Assembly: GCF_036327005.1 (NCBI RefSeq)
Contig: NZ_JAUGZK010000011.1
Coordinates: 1 to 64,000, forward strand
Reading direction: 5' to 3'
DNA from: Alkalimonas mucilaginosa
GTDB lineage: Bacteria; Pseudomonadota; Gammaproteobacteria; Enterobacterales; Alteromonadaceae
Length of the DNA stretch: 64,000 nt
Position 1 is the stretch's first letter, and the number at the start of each line of letters is the position of its first letter. The translations under genes were made by a program, and so were the position numbers. The notes under the pieces were generated by a model. That model did not search any database, was not told the origin of the DNA, and saw nothing but the letters and a program-made list of their open reading frames with translations. Shown here one piece after another: positions 8,243 to 16,971 of the stretch.

Positions 8243-10114
8243 CTAATCCAGGCTGACTGGCAGCCTTCCTTCTGGCTGTGCCTGCCCGGTCAGAACGCGT
8301 GCCAATGCAGCAAAGGCCGGGCCTGTTATCCGTTGCTGGTTATCACTCTGCTCCAGATGGGTGTTATAGCCGTATACGGCCAGCACTGTATCAGCATCTT
8401 TTGCCAGCGATGTAATATCGTAAGGTGTTCGCAGGCTCACAAAAATCACCTGTTGCCCGGCCGCTTTCGCTTGTGCGATCAACTGCGGCAACAACTGCTG
8501 CTGTTGCTGTGGATTTAAACGCTCACCTGATGTTGGTTGCTGATCGTACATGCCACCAAACTCCACCAGGCTGGCCGCTGGCACAATACTACCAACCAGC
8601 ACTGCATCTGTATGCTGTAGTTGGCTGTTGAATGCAGCTGCATGGTAGTCATCCAGCGATAGGCAAGTGCTGCGAAGGGATGGGCGCGCCTGGGTCAATT
8701 CATGGTGCAATGCCATGCAACCAGAACGTTCGGGCATCACTAAGAGCAGGTTGGTGATCTGCTCATCCAGTGGGATCTGGTCACCGCGTACCACAGTGAT
8801 GGCTGCTTCTGCCAGTTGCTGCTCTATCAACCGATGCTCCGCATTACCAAGTAAAGTCTGTGCCCTGCTGATGCTTTGATCGATATCCGCGGAGAGCGCC
8901 TCTGCCAACTGATAGTGCTGTTTGTACTGGCGGATACGCTCGGCAGACTGGCGAATTTCAGTCGCGGAAAGCTCGCCACTGTGCACCGCAGCGACGACAG
9001 CATCGATCAGCCGACTTAAACCGCTCAGCTCGTCAGGGTGGTGCAAGCGGATGGGCATCAGCGCAATATCAGCACCAGCCCGAAAGGTTTCGATCAGCGC
9101 TTGAGTGGGGCTGAAAAAGTGACTGATCCCCGCCATATCGAGCGCATCGGTGACAATCAGGCCTTGAAAACCCAGCTCGTTTCGGAGCAAGTCGGTTAGG
9201 ATGGCCCGTGATAAGGTCGCCGGCCGGTATTGGCTGTTGCCCTGAGTGTCTGTCAGGGTGCTGTTATCCAGCGCCGGGAACTGAATATGGGCCGTCATGA
9301 TCATGGCTGGATCACCATGGGCAATGCCATAACGAAATGGCAACAGCTCGACCGCATCAATACGGCTGCGTGGATGGCTTACTTTGGGTAAACCATGATG
9401 ACTATCAACATGGGTATCACCGTGGCCAGGGAAATGCTTTAAGGTGGCCAGCACCCCTTGTTGCTGCATTGCGACTAGCTGGGCCAGTCCAAGTTCTGCC
9501 ACCAGTTGCGGATCTTCGCTGTAAGAGCGGACGTTGATCACCGGGTTAGCCGGGTTGTTGTTCACATCTACGGTGGGAGCAAAGTTCAGGTTGATGCCCA
9601 AGGCTTTTAATTCTGCCCCAAGCACCTTACCACTTTGCCTGGCGAAGTGGGTGCCATAGGCTGGGTAGGTAGCTCCTATGGCCATATTGCCGGTAAAGGC
9701 GGTGCTGTGCTCACGCGGTGTTCTGAAAACCCGGCCTCCTTCCTGGTCTATGCCGATAAAGAGCGGTTGTGCTGAGCTGCTTTGTTGTGCTGCTTGCTGC
9801 AGTTGCTGGTTGAGTTGAATAATCTGTTCAATGCTTTGCAGGTTTTCCCGGAACAGGATGACGCCACCAATGGCGTGTTCGCTGATAAGGCGTTGGATGT
9901 CATCTGGCAAGCTTGTTACTGGTGTGCGGCAGTGATCTGCAGCGGTACCATCATCACAGAAGTAGCGGATGTCGATCATGAGCTTCTGTGCGATATCTGC
10001 ACGCAATTGTGCTTCTGTGTAGGCTTTACTGCATGCGGTTAGCGACACCAGTGCGAGCAGTATGCTTGCAGCGACGAGTTGTATAGGCAAACTCAGAAAG
10101 TTGGCTTGTTTCAA
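8243..10114 (-). CDS. GH3 beta-N-acetylhexosaminidase lipoprotein, NagZ-like, two-domain
   Basis: The 623-residue protein has a lipobox (LTAC) after the signal helix, so it is a lipoprotein. The GH3 catalytic barrel holds the NagZ hallmark KHFPGHGDTHVDSHHG (about residues 224-239), supplying the Asp/His acid-base dyad, and the nucleophile Asp in VTDALDM (about 321). Unlike the ~340-residue cytosolic NagZ of enterobacteria, a C-terminal GH3 domain is present, as in the B. subtilis secreted NagZ whose operon also holds MurQ and NamZ. The expected role is periplasmic removal of GlcNAc from peptidoglycan or chitin-type fragments. It is transcribed with nagX and divergent from the symporter-murQ-namZ operon. 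Confidence 0.92.
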   Translation of the reverse strand: MKQANFLSLPIQLVAASILLALVSLTACSKAYTEAQLRADIAQKLMIDIRYFCDDGTAADHCRTPVTSLPDDIQRLISEHAIGGVILFRENLQSIEQIIQLNQQLQQAAQQSSSAQPLFIGIDQEGGRVFRTPREHSTAFTGNMAIGATYPAYGTHFARQSGKVLGAELKALGINLNFAPTVDVNNNPANPVINVRSYSEDPQLVAELGLAQLVAMQQQGVLATLKHFPGHGDTHVDSHHGLPKVSHPRSRIDAVELLPFRYGIAHGDPAMIMTAHIQFPALDNSTLTDTQGNSQYRPATLSRAILTDLLRNELGFQGLIVTDALDMAGISHFFSPTQALIETFRAGADIALMPIRLHHPDELSGLSRLIDAVVAAVHSGELSATEIRQSAERIRQYKQHYQLAEALSADIDQSISRAQTLLGNAEHRLIEQQLAEAAITVVRGDQIPLDEQITNLLLVMPERSGCMALHHELTQARPSLRSTCLSLDDYHAAAFNSQLQHTDAVLVGSIVPAASLVEFGGMYDQQPTSGERLNPQQQQQLLPQLIAQAKAAGQQVIFVSLRTPYDITSLAKDADTVLAVYGYNTHLEQSDNQQRITGPAFAALARVLTGQAQPEGRLPVSLD

Positions 10115-10160
10115 GGTTTCCTCCAGACGATACCGAAATGAATCACTACCTAGTCACTTG

Positions 10161-10220
10161 ACTTGCGTAATCAATTATTCTTTAATGCGTTAAGAATATA
10201 GTATAAAAGATTACGTAAGT
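10161..10220. promoter_or_regulatory. divergent control region with nested inverted repeats
   Basis: Between the NagZ-like gene and the symporter gene, ACTTGCGTAATC (10161-10172) and GATTACGTAAGT (10209-10220) are inverted repeats matching at 11 of 12 positions, 36 bases apart. Nested inside, TATTCTT (10176-10182) and AAGAATA (10192-10198) form a perfect 7-base inverted repeat with a 9-base spacer. The exact word GAATAATTGATT runs on the minus strand over 10169-10180. The region is AT-rich and must hold both promoters. A regulator-binding or looping site is inferred. Confidence 0.6.
10169..10180 (-). promoter_or_regulatory. candidate shared operator, exact copy B of GAATAATTGATT
   Basis: On the minus strand this word continues into GATTACGCAAGT, half of the large inverted repeat in the divergent promoter. 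See copies at 6903 and 18939. Confidence 0.5.
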
Positions 10221-10244
10221 ACACAGAACAAAGGCAAGGTGATC

Positions 10245-11852
10245 ATGACATCTCAATTCGATTGGCCAGATTGGCTGGCTTTCTGCGTTTATATAGCACT
10301 GATGTCATTCACTGGCTGGTATTTTAGTCAGCGCACGTCGAATAATGCCAGAGATTACTTTCTTGCCGGAAACTCAATGCCCATCTGGATGGTGGCTGTC
10401 TCTGTACTGGCCACCTCGCAATCGGCTGCTACCTTTCTAGGGGGACCAGATCAAGGGTTCCGGGGGGATTTCAGTTACTTAATGACCAATATTGGAGCCT
10501 TTATTGCGGCTTATGTGGTCGCAGTTGCTTTAATTCCCCGTTTTTATCAGTACAAAGTAGGTACCGTGTACGAGTTGCTCGAACAACGTTTTGGTGCAAG
10601 CTCCAAATCACAAGCCAGTGTGCTGTACTTATTCGGGCGTGTGTTTGCCAGCGGTGCCCGCTTGTATATGGCGGGTATTGCAGTTTCAATGATTCTGTTC
10701 GCCGATATTGCGGCCGGTAGTGTGATTTTGTCCATCCTGTTACTGACCATGGCGGGCTTGGCCTATTCGTTTGTCGGGGGGATCCGCTCAGTGATTTACA
10801 GCGATGTGATTCAGTGCATCGTGTATGTTTCTGCTGCCCTGGCAGTGATAGTGTCATTATTGTATGCCATCCCAGCAGATTTCACGCAAATTATGGATGC
10901 ATTGGCGCATCCGCATGATCGTGAGTTATCAAAATTAACCCTGTTTGACTTTCGGCTGGACTTTACCTCCGCCGGGGTTTTTACCTTTTGGTCCGCACTG
11001 ATTGGCTTTACCTTGCTCAATATTGCTGCATTTGGACTGGATCAGGACATTACTCAGCGGATGTTGTCGTGCAAAGATGCGAAAAGTGGTTCAAAAGCCT
11101 TGCTCTGGTCCATTGTGATGGTGATCCCGGTGATGCTGTTGTTTATTTTTATTGGCATGTTGCTGTACATCTTTTATCTGCGGCCGGATCTGATGTTAAG
11201 CGAAGGTGGGACTATGTCGGACAGCTTCTCCGGCGAAAAAATAACGGTCTTTATGTCTTATGTATTGCATGAAATGCCAAGTGGGGTGCGTGGCCTTGTC
11301 ACTATTGGGGTGGTGGCTGCGGCTTTGTCAACCATCAACTCCGGGTTAAATGCGATGTCATCGGTGCTGGTGCAGGATCTTTACCGGCCCTGGTTAGAAA
11401 AGCAAAAGCAGGGCGGTTCGAAGGCTCAGCCTGCAGAAAAACATTATGTGTTCGCAGGGCAGGCCGGTATGACTCTGAGTGCCTTAGCTCTTTCAGGCAT
11501 GGCCATTATCTGCTTTTACTGGCAAAAAAGCTCGGATATGCCATTGCTGGCTTTTGCGCTGAGCGTGATGGTATTTTCCTACAGTGGGTTATTGGGCGTG
11601 TATTTCACCGCGTTATTTACCAATCGAGGCAGCAAAACCAGTGTCACCTGGGCCTTTATTGCCGGTTTTATGGTGCCTTTGGCACTGCAGCCATACACTT
11701 TGCAAGCATACCTGCCTGAGAGCTGGCGCTTTGATCTGGGATTCACCTGGCAATTATGCATTGGCACGCTCATCGCGTTCTTTATCTGCGTCGCTGCGAA
11801 GCCTTGCCGTGATCAGCAGCAACAATGGAAGCTGGCTGAACAAAGGGTTTAA
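10245..11852 (+). CDS. sodium:solute symporter, candidate MurNAc transporter
   Basis: A 535-residue, highly hydrophobic protein with about 13-14 membrane segments of the sodium/solute symporter (SSS) family; it starts with an extracytoplasmic N-terminus followed by FCVYIALMSFTGWYF and retains the YFLAGNSMPIW segment after TM1 typical of SSS sugar carriers. The ATG at 10245 is chosen over an in-frame GTG at 10239 because AAGG ends 5 bases before it. It is the first gene of the symporter-murQ-namZ-dld group. With no PTS MurP gene, it is the only inner-membrane sugar carrier candidate in the cluster, which suggests import of MurNAc (or GlcNAc-MurNAc products); substrate is inferred. Confidence 0.85.
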   Translation: MTSQFDWPDWLAFCVYIALMSFTGWYFSQRTSNNARDYFLAGNSMPIWMVAVSVLATSQSAATFLGGPDQGFRGDFSYLMTNIGAFIAAYVVAVALIPRFYQYKVGTVYELLEQRFGASSKSQASVLYLFGRVFASGARLYMAGIAVSMILFADIAAGSVILSILLLTMAGLAYSFVGGIRSVIYSDVIQCIVYVSAALAVIVSLLYAIPADFTQIMDALAHPHDRELSKLTLFDFRLDFTSAGVFTFWSALIGFTLLNIAAFGLDQDITQRMLSCKDAKSGSKALLWSIVMVIPVMLLFIFIGMLLYIFYLRPDLMLSEGGTMSDSFSGEKITVFMSYVLHEMPSGVRGLVTIGVVAAALSTINSGLNAMSSVLVQDLYRPWLEKQKQGGSKAQPAEKHYVFAGQAGMTLSALALSGMAIICFYWQKSSDMPLLAFALSVMVFSYSGLLGVYFTALFTNRGSKTSVTWAFIAGFMVPLALQPYTLQAYLPESWRFDLGFTWQLCIGTLIAFFICVAAKPCRDQQQQWKLAEQRV

Positions 11853-11905
11853 GCCGTTTGGCTATAAAGATTTTTATTGAAACATTTGAACGTAAGGTAA
11901 GAGCA

Positions 11906-12835
11906 GTGAATGATCATATAGAGCTGGTGAATGAGCTGGAGCAGTTAGTTTCAGAAAGCCGGAACCCGTACACCTTGGATTTGGATGAGCTGGGATCTTT
12001 GGCACTGCTGGAAACCATTAATGCGGAAGACCATCGTATTGCCCCAGCGATTAAAGCGGTCTTGCCGCAGATTGCAGAGGCAGTCGACCATATTGTGGAT
12101 GCCTTCCAGCACGGTGGGCGTCTGGTCTATCTTGGTGCCGGAACCAGCGGACGTTTAGGTGTGCTGGATGCCGTTGAGTGTCCGCCAACCTTTAGCGTGT
12201 CGCCCGAGCAGGTCATTGGCATTATTGCCGGTGGCGATGCGGCCATTCATAAAGCGGTGGAAGGAGCCGAGGATGATGGCAATCTTGGTATCGCAGATTT
12301 AAAGCGAATCGATTTCAGTGCCAAGGATGTTCTGGTAGGAATTGCGGCCAGTGGTCGTACTCCTTATGTGACCCATGCTTTGACGTATGCACGTGAGCTG
12401 GGAGCGGCCACAGTCGCGCTAACCTGTAATCCGGGCTCTGCCGTCACCCGCTGTGCTGCGATCAGCATTTGTCCTGTGGTTGGCCCTGAAGTGCTGACGG
12501 GATCAACCCGGATGAAGTCGGGAACGGCCCAAAAAATGGTGCTGAATATGCTGACTACAGCCAGTATGGTCCGCTGTGGTAAGGTGTATCAAAACCTGAT
12601 GGTGGATGTGAGTGCCAGCAATCAAAAACTCTATGCCAGGGCAGTAAGAATTGTGGCTGAAGCAACCGGCTGCACTTTGCAAGAGGCCAGTGAAGCGGTG
12701 CAAAAAACCGGTCATCAAACCAAACTGGCTATTTTACATCTTGTCACTGGGCTGGATATCCGCAGCGGGCAACAATTACTGGAGAAACATCATGGCCGGT
12801 TACGCAGTGCCATACTGGAGGTCAATCATGGTTAA
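11906..12835 (+). CDS. murQ: N-acetylmuramic acid 6-phosphate etherase
   Basis: A SIS-domain protein (309 residues from a GTG start) that cleaves the lactyl ether of MurNAc-6P, giving GlcNAc-6P and D-lactate in the cytoplasm. Family signatures are clear: GAGTSGRLGVLDAVECPPTF, EGAEDD and GSTRMKSGTAQK; the conserved glutamates in ECPPT (residue 91) and EGAED (119/122) match the catalytic region of E. coli MurQ. GTG 11906 is chosen because AAGGTAAGAG lies just before it and the protein then matches the ~300-residue family length; a TTG at 11858 would add 16 residues. The downstream namZ overlaps by 8 bases. Confidence 0.96.
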   Translation: MNDHIELVNELEQLVSESRNPYTLDLDELGSLALLETINAEDHRIAPAIKAVLPQIAEAVDHIVDAFQHGGRLVYLGAGTSGRLGVLDAVECPPTFSVSPEQVIGIIAGGDAAIHKAVEGAEDDGNLGIADLKRIDFSAKDVLVGIAASGRTPYVTHALTYARELGAATVALTCNPGSAVTRCAAISICPVVGPEVLTGSTRMKSGTAQKMVLNMLTTASMVRCGKVYQNLMVDVSASNQKLYARAVRIVAEATGCTLQEASEAVQKTGHQTKLAILHLVTGLDIRSGQQLLEKHHGRLRSAILEVNHG

Positions 12836-14018
12836 AACGATCGCATCTTGTGTGGTGATGTTGCTGCTTGCATCTTGCAGTCCCGCGCCTTCGCAGCCAG
12901 ATACGCACGAAGAGAAACTGGTGCTCGGCGTTGAACAAGCGGAGCGGTTTTTGCCGCTGTTGGCCGGTAAGCGCGTCGGATTGGTGGTGAACCAGACATC
13001 CATGCATCAACAACAGCATCTGGTGGATTACTTACTAAGCCAGCAGGTCAGGGTGCAGCGTATCTTTGCCCCAGAGCATGGCTTTCGGGGCGATCATGAT
13101 GCCGGTGCTCATGTCGCCGCTGGTATAGATACCGCGACTGGCGTAGAGATTTACTCCATTTATGGCAGTTCAAGAAAGCCATCTGAGGCTGCAATGAGCG
13201 ATTTGGATGTGGTGCTGTTCGATATTCAGGATGTTGGAGCCCGCTTTTATACCTACATCAGTTCTATGCACTATATGATGGAAGCGGCCAGTGAGCGGGG
13301 TATTCCTTTTATTGTACTAGACAGACCAAATCCAAATGGTGAATTTGTCGATGGGCCATTGCTTGACGAAAAGTTTCGCTCTTTTGTTGGCATGCATCGC
13401 ATTCCACTGTTGCACGGTATGACGGTGGCTGAGCTGGCACAGATGATCCTTGGGGAAGGCTGGCTGGATACCAGTAGTCCACTGGAGCTGCACCTGGTAC
13501 CCATGCTGAATTACCAACGAACCATGCGCTATGAGCTGCCGGTTCGGCCAAGCCCCAACTTGCCGAACCACCAATCCATTCGTGCTTATGCTTCCCTCTG
13601 CTTTTTTGAAGCGACTCCGGTCAGTGAAGGGCGTGGTACCGATTTTCCTTTTCAGGTCATTGGCCATCCAACACTGTATGTGTCGGACAGTGAGCCCCCT
13701 TTCTCGTTTACGCCTCGCTCCATTCCTGGTGCGGCAAGTCATCCTAAGTTTAAAGATCAAAGGGTTTACGGCCAGGACCTGCGGCAGACACCGGTTGAAG
13801 GATTGCAATTAAGTTACCTGATCCAGTGGCATCAGGTATTTGCGGAAGCAGGTGAGCCTTTTTTCACGGCGGCTGACTTTATGGATAAGCTGGCTGGCAC
13901 GGATAGGCTACGGCTTGCTATTGAGCAAGGGCTATCTGAGGATGAAATTAAAGCAAGTTGGCAGGCTGATCTGACTGAATTTAAGCAAAACCGTGCGCCG
14001 TATTTGCTTTATCCTTAA
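12828..14018 (+). CDS. namZ: exo-beta-N-acetylmuramidase lipoprotein, NamZ/DUF1343 (GH171)
   Basis: The 396-residue protein starts at ATG 12828, with GGAGG 7 bases upstream and an 8-base overlap with murQ. It has a lipoprotein signal (lipobox LASC, Cys17) and then the DUF1343 fold: GLVVNQTS, FAPEHGFRG, YGSSRKPS, DVVLFDIQDVGARFYTYISS, DRPNPNG and SEGRGTDFPFQ. The B. subtilis member (YbbC, NamZ) removes MurNAc from non-reducing ends of peptidoglycan chains and defines GH171. With the NagZ-like lipoprotein it would dismantle glycan strands to GlcNAc and MurNAc in the periplasm. Co-location with murQ, as in Bacillus, supports the call strongly. Confidence 0.93.
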   Translation: MVKTIASCVVMLLLASCSPAPSQPDTHEEKLVLGVEQAERFLPLLAGKRVGLVVNQTSMHQQQHLVDYLLSQQVRVQRIFAPEHGFRGDHDAGAHVAAGIDTATGVEIYSIYGSSRKPSEAAMSDLDVVLFDIQDVGARFYTYISSMHYMMEAASERGIPFIVLDRPNPNGEFVDGPLLDEKFRSFVGMHRIPLLHGMTVAELAQMILGEGWLDTSSPLELHLVPMLNYQRTMRYELPVRPSPNLPNHQSIRAYASLCFFEATPVSEGRGTDFPFQVIGHPTLYVSDSEPPFSFTPRSIPGAASHPKFKDQRVYGQDLRQTPVEGLQLSYLIQWHQVFAEAGEPFFTAADFMDKLAGTDRLRLAIEQGLSEDEIKASWQADLTEFKQNRAPYLLYP

Positions 14019-14051
14019 CAGTGAATCTGATTCTTTGATAAAGGCCAGGCC

Positions 14052-16868
14052 ATGAGCAACCACCACCCTGCAGTTTTGCAGCAGAAGTACCGGGATTTTC
14101 AGCTTTTGCTCGAAGCCCTGAGTGATGCCCCGGATGTGTTTGCCGACTTACCCCGGCGCATGGCATACAGTGGTGATGCCAGCTTTTATTATTTGCTGCC
14201 ACAATTGGTAGTGCGGGCACATAACCTGCAGCAAGTGGTGGCCGTGTTGCAACGAGCCAGTGAGATGCAGATTGCTGTGACCTTTCGGGCTGCGGGGACC
14301 AGTTTGTCTGGCCAGGCCATTTCGGATTCGGTCCTGTTGTTACTGTCGGATCATTGGCAAGCTGCCAGAGTCATTGATGATGGCGCGAAAATCTGGCTGC
14401 AAGCTGGTGTGATTGGGGCTAAAGCCAATCAATTATTACAGCCCTATGGCCGGAAGATTGGGCCGGATCCGGCCTCCATCAACAGTTGTAAAGTGGGGGG
14501 CATCGCAGCCAATAATGCATCCGGCATGTGCTGTGGTGTGAAACACAACAGCTACCATACGGTACAGGATATGACGCTGGTGCTGGCCGATGGTACTGTG
14601 CTGGATACGTCCTGCCCAAAGAGTGTTGCTGATTTTCAGCTTCGCAACCGGCAGCTGTTGGATGCTTTGCAGGCGCTGGCAGCTGAAGTCAATGCCAATG
14701 AGGCGTTACAAAACCGGATACGCCATAAATACCGGCTAAAAAACACCACCGGTTATGGCCTCAATGCGCTGGTGGATTATACAAACCCGCTGGATATCCT
14801 GAAGCATCTGATGATTGGCTCCGAAGGGACACTGGGTTTTATTGCCGACATCACCTATCAAACGGTGCCGCAAGATCCTTACAGAGCCACCGGTTTTTTT
14901 GTATTCGATAGCTTGCAAGCCTGCTGTGAGAGTGTTTCCTTGCTTAGTAGTTGCCCGGTCGAGGCCGTTGAGTTACTGGATTTCAGAGCATTGCAAAGTG
15001 TGGCTGATAAACCTGGTATGCCGGATATTGCTTCGTTACCTGCTAACGCAGCGGCTTTATTGATTGAAGTAGCTGCTACCACCGAAGAGCTGCTGCAGCA
15101 GCATATCAAAGCGGTTAATAACGTATTGTCAGCTTATCGTCCAAGCCTGGTCGCAGAGGTTGTATTTAGCCGCGATGCCAGTCGCAATGCTGCCTTGTGG
15201 AATATTCGTAAAGGTACTTTTCCTGCGGTCGGTGCTGTGCGTGCCACCGGCACTACCGTGATTATTGAAGATGTTGCATTTCCGATAGAGCGCTTAGCGG
15301 AAGGTGTGGCAGCACTGCAGCGTCTCTTTAGCCGCTATGGCTATGATGAAGCCATTATTTTTGGGCATGCTCTGGAAGGCAATCTCCACTTTGTGTTTAC
15401 CCAGGCCTTTGACACCGGGCAGCAGAAACAGCGCTATGCGGACTTTATGGCCGAGGTTAGCCAGATGGTGGCGGTAGATTTTCAAGGCTCTTTAAAAGCT
15501 GAACACGGCACTGGTCGTAATATGGCCCCTTTTGTGGCCCTGGAGTGGGGCGATGATGCCTACCAGATCATGCGGCGTATTAAGCAGTTGTTTGATCCGC
15601 TTGGTATCTTAAACCCAGGCGTTATTCTAAATACGGATGCGAATGCGCACTTAGCCAACCTAAAAATGCTGCCGGCGGTTGATGGAATCATCGACAAATG
15701 CATTGAGTGCGGCTTTTGCGAAGCGGTATGCCCATCGCAGGAGTTCAGCCTGACCCCACGACAACGCATCGCGATGCAGCGTCAGATGCAAGCCTTAGCA
15801 GGCACCGAACTTACTGAGGCGCGTGCTGCGTATCAGCATGCTGGTATTGATAGCTGCGCGGCAACTGGCCTGTGCGCCAGTCGCTGCCCGGTGGGGATCA
15901 ATACCGGTGACTATATCAAAACATTGCGGGCGGCCGCCAAACCTGTGCCGAAAGTCGCTGTCTGGGCTGCCAATCATTTTTCTGCCGCCAGTCAGTTGGC
16001 TCGTTTTGCATTGAATAGCGCAGGCGTTGCCCGCAATATGCTTGGTGTTGCAGCTGTGGGTGCGGCTTCCCGTGGCTTACGTCGTTTTGCGCCGGCTTTG
16101 CCTTATTACTATGGCGCTTGGCCAAGCGGTGCCAGCAAGGTGAAACTGCCTGCAGCAACGGCATCGCAATTAACACCTGTCCTTTACTTTCCAAGTTGTG
16201 CCAATCGGATTTTCTCTCCAGACAGGCAGGCAGCCGATCCGCGTGATATACCCACAGTGTTGTCCATTGTGCTGCAGCGCGCTGGTTTTCAGTTGCTGGT
16301 ACCAGACAAACTGAATGACCTTTGCTGCGGCCAACCATGGGATAGCAAAGGCTGGCGCGAACTGGCCGAACGCAAGCGCAGTCAGACGATACAGCAGCTG
16401 CAGCAAGCTATGCCGGCTAAACCATTGATGGTGATCACCGATGCAGCCCCTTGTGCCTTGCAACTGCAAGCAGGTCAGCCGGATTTTGAGCTGTTTGAAT
16501 TAGCCGAGTTTTTATACCAAAAGGCGTTACCGGCGCTGACTATAAACAAGCAAACCGAACCGGTAGTCTTGCATGTTACCTGCAGCACGCAGCGTCGTGG
16601 TAGTGCCGATCAGTTAGTGGCTTTAACCAAAGCCTGTGCTGAGCAGGTTGTGATTCCGGCAGATATCGACTGTTGTGGTTTTGCCGGCGATAAAGGCTTT
16701 ACTCTGCCTGGGCTAAATGCTCATGCACTGCGCACACTGAAACAGCAAATTCCATCGGGTTGCCAGCGTGGCTACAGCAATAGCCGGACCTGTGAAATTG
16801 GCCTCACCGAGCACAGCGGCCTGCCTTATCAATCGATACTTTACTTGTTGGAAGAAGTGAGCCGTTAA
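14052..16868 (+). CDS. dld: FAD/Fe-S D-lactate dehydrogenase, Dld-II type
   Basis: The 938-residue protein fuses an FAD-binding PCMH domain (FRAAGTSLSGQAISD, GPDPASINSCKVGG, GSEGTLGFI), the FAD-oxidase C-terminal domain, two ferredoxin motifs (CIECGFCEAVCP from Cys550; CAATGLCASRCP from Cys602) and a cysteine-rich CCG region (CCGQPW; CCGFAGDKGF). Length and layout match Shewanella Dld-II, a respiratory D-lactate dehydrogenase. It lies 33 bases behind namZ in the same orientation. Since MurQ produces D-lactate, its place in the operon suggests that it oxidises the lactyl side chain of MurNAc to pyruvate and passes electrons to the quinone pool. Confidence 0.92.
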   Translation: MSNHHPAVLQQKYRDFQLLLEALSDAPDVFADLPRRMAYSGDASFYYLLPQLVVRAHNLQQVVAVLQRASEMQIAVTFRAAGTSLSGQAISDSVLLLLSDHWQAARVIDDGAKIWLQAGVIGAKANQLLQPYGRKIGPDPASINSCKVGGIAANNASGMCCGVKHNSYHTVQDMTLVLADGTVLDTSCPKSVADFQLRNRQLLDALQALAAEVNANEALQNRIRHKYRLKNTTGYGLNALVDYTNPLDILKHLMIGSEGTLGFIADITYQTVPQDPYRATGFFVFDSLQACCESVSLLSSCPVEAVELLDFRALQSVADKPGMPDIASLPANAAALLIEVAATTEELLQQHIKAVNNVLSAYRPSLVAEVVFSRDASRNAALWNIRKGTFPAVGAVRATGTTVIIEDVAFPIERLAEGVAALQRLFSRYGYDEAIIFGHALEGNLHFVFTQAFDTGQQKQRYADFMAEVSQMVAVDFQGSLKAEHGTGRNMAPFVALEWGDDAYQIMRRIKQLFDPLGILNPGVILNTDANAHLANLKMLPAVDGIIDKCIECGFCEAVCPSQEFSLTPRQRIAMQRQMQALAGTELTEARAAYQHAGIDSCAATGLCASRCPVGINTGDYIKTLRAAAKPVPKVAVWAANHFSAASQLARFALNSAGVARNMLGVAAVGAASRGLRRFAPALPYYYGAWPSGASKVKLPAATASQLTPVLYFPSCANRIFSPDRQAADPRDIPTVLSIVLQRAGFQLLVPDKLNDLCCGQPWDSKGWRELAERKRSQTIQQLQQAMPAKPLMVITDAAPCALQLQAGQPDFELFELAEFLYQKALPALTINKQTEPVVLHVTCSTQRRGSADQLVALTKACAEQVVIPADIDCCGFAGDKGFTLPGLNAHALRTLKQQIPSGCQRGYSNSRTCEIGLTEHSGLPYQSILYLLEEVSR

Positions 16869-16911
16869 ACAGCAGCAGCTCCGCCAACAGGCACCAGGTA
16901 CTGTAATGGAT

Positions 16912-16971
16912 GAAAAATGATTTCTGATACTCTACAATGATTGCACTTTGTTATAAATGATGAAATATCAT
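16912..16971. promoter_or_regulatory. inverted repeats upstream of the RpiR-type regulator gene
   Basis: In the 101-base gap before the regulator gene there is GAAA-N5-TTTC (16912-16924) and ATGAT-N5-ATCAT (16957-16971), the latter overlapping the start codon. Either could be an autoregulatory operator. Both are short and AT-rich, so chance is not excluded. Confidence 0.3.

Noticed and set aside
12651..12827. N-terminal extension of the NamZ-like protein
   Set aside because: The upstream in-frame sequence overlaps murQ in another frame; the start at 12828 has GGAGG and yields an immediate lipoprotein signal.
14427..14438. 11-of-12 match to the shared motif within dld
   Set aside because: It lies in coding sequence specified by ordinary codons, so it is treated as chance and counts as background.
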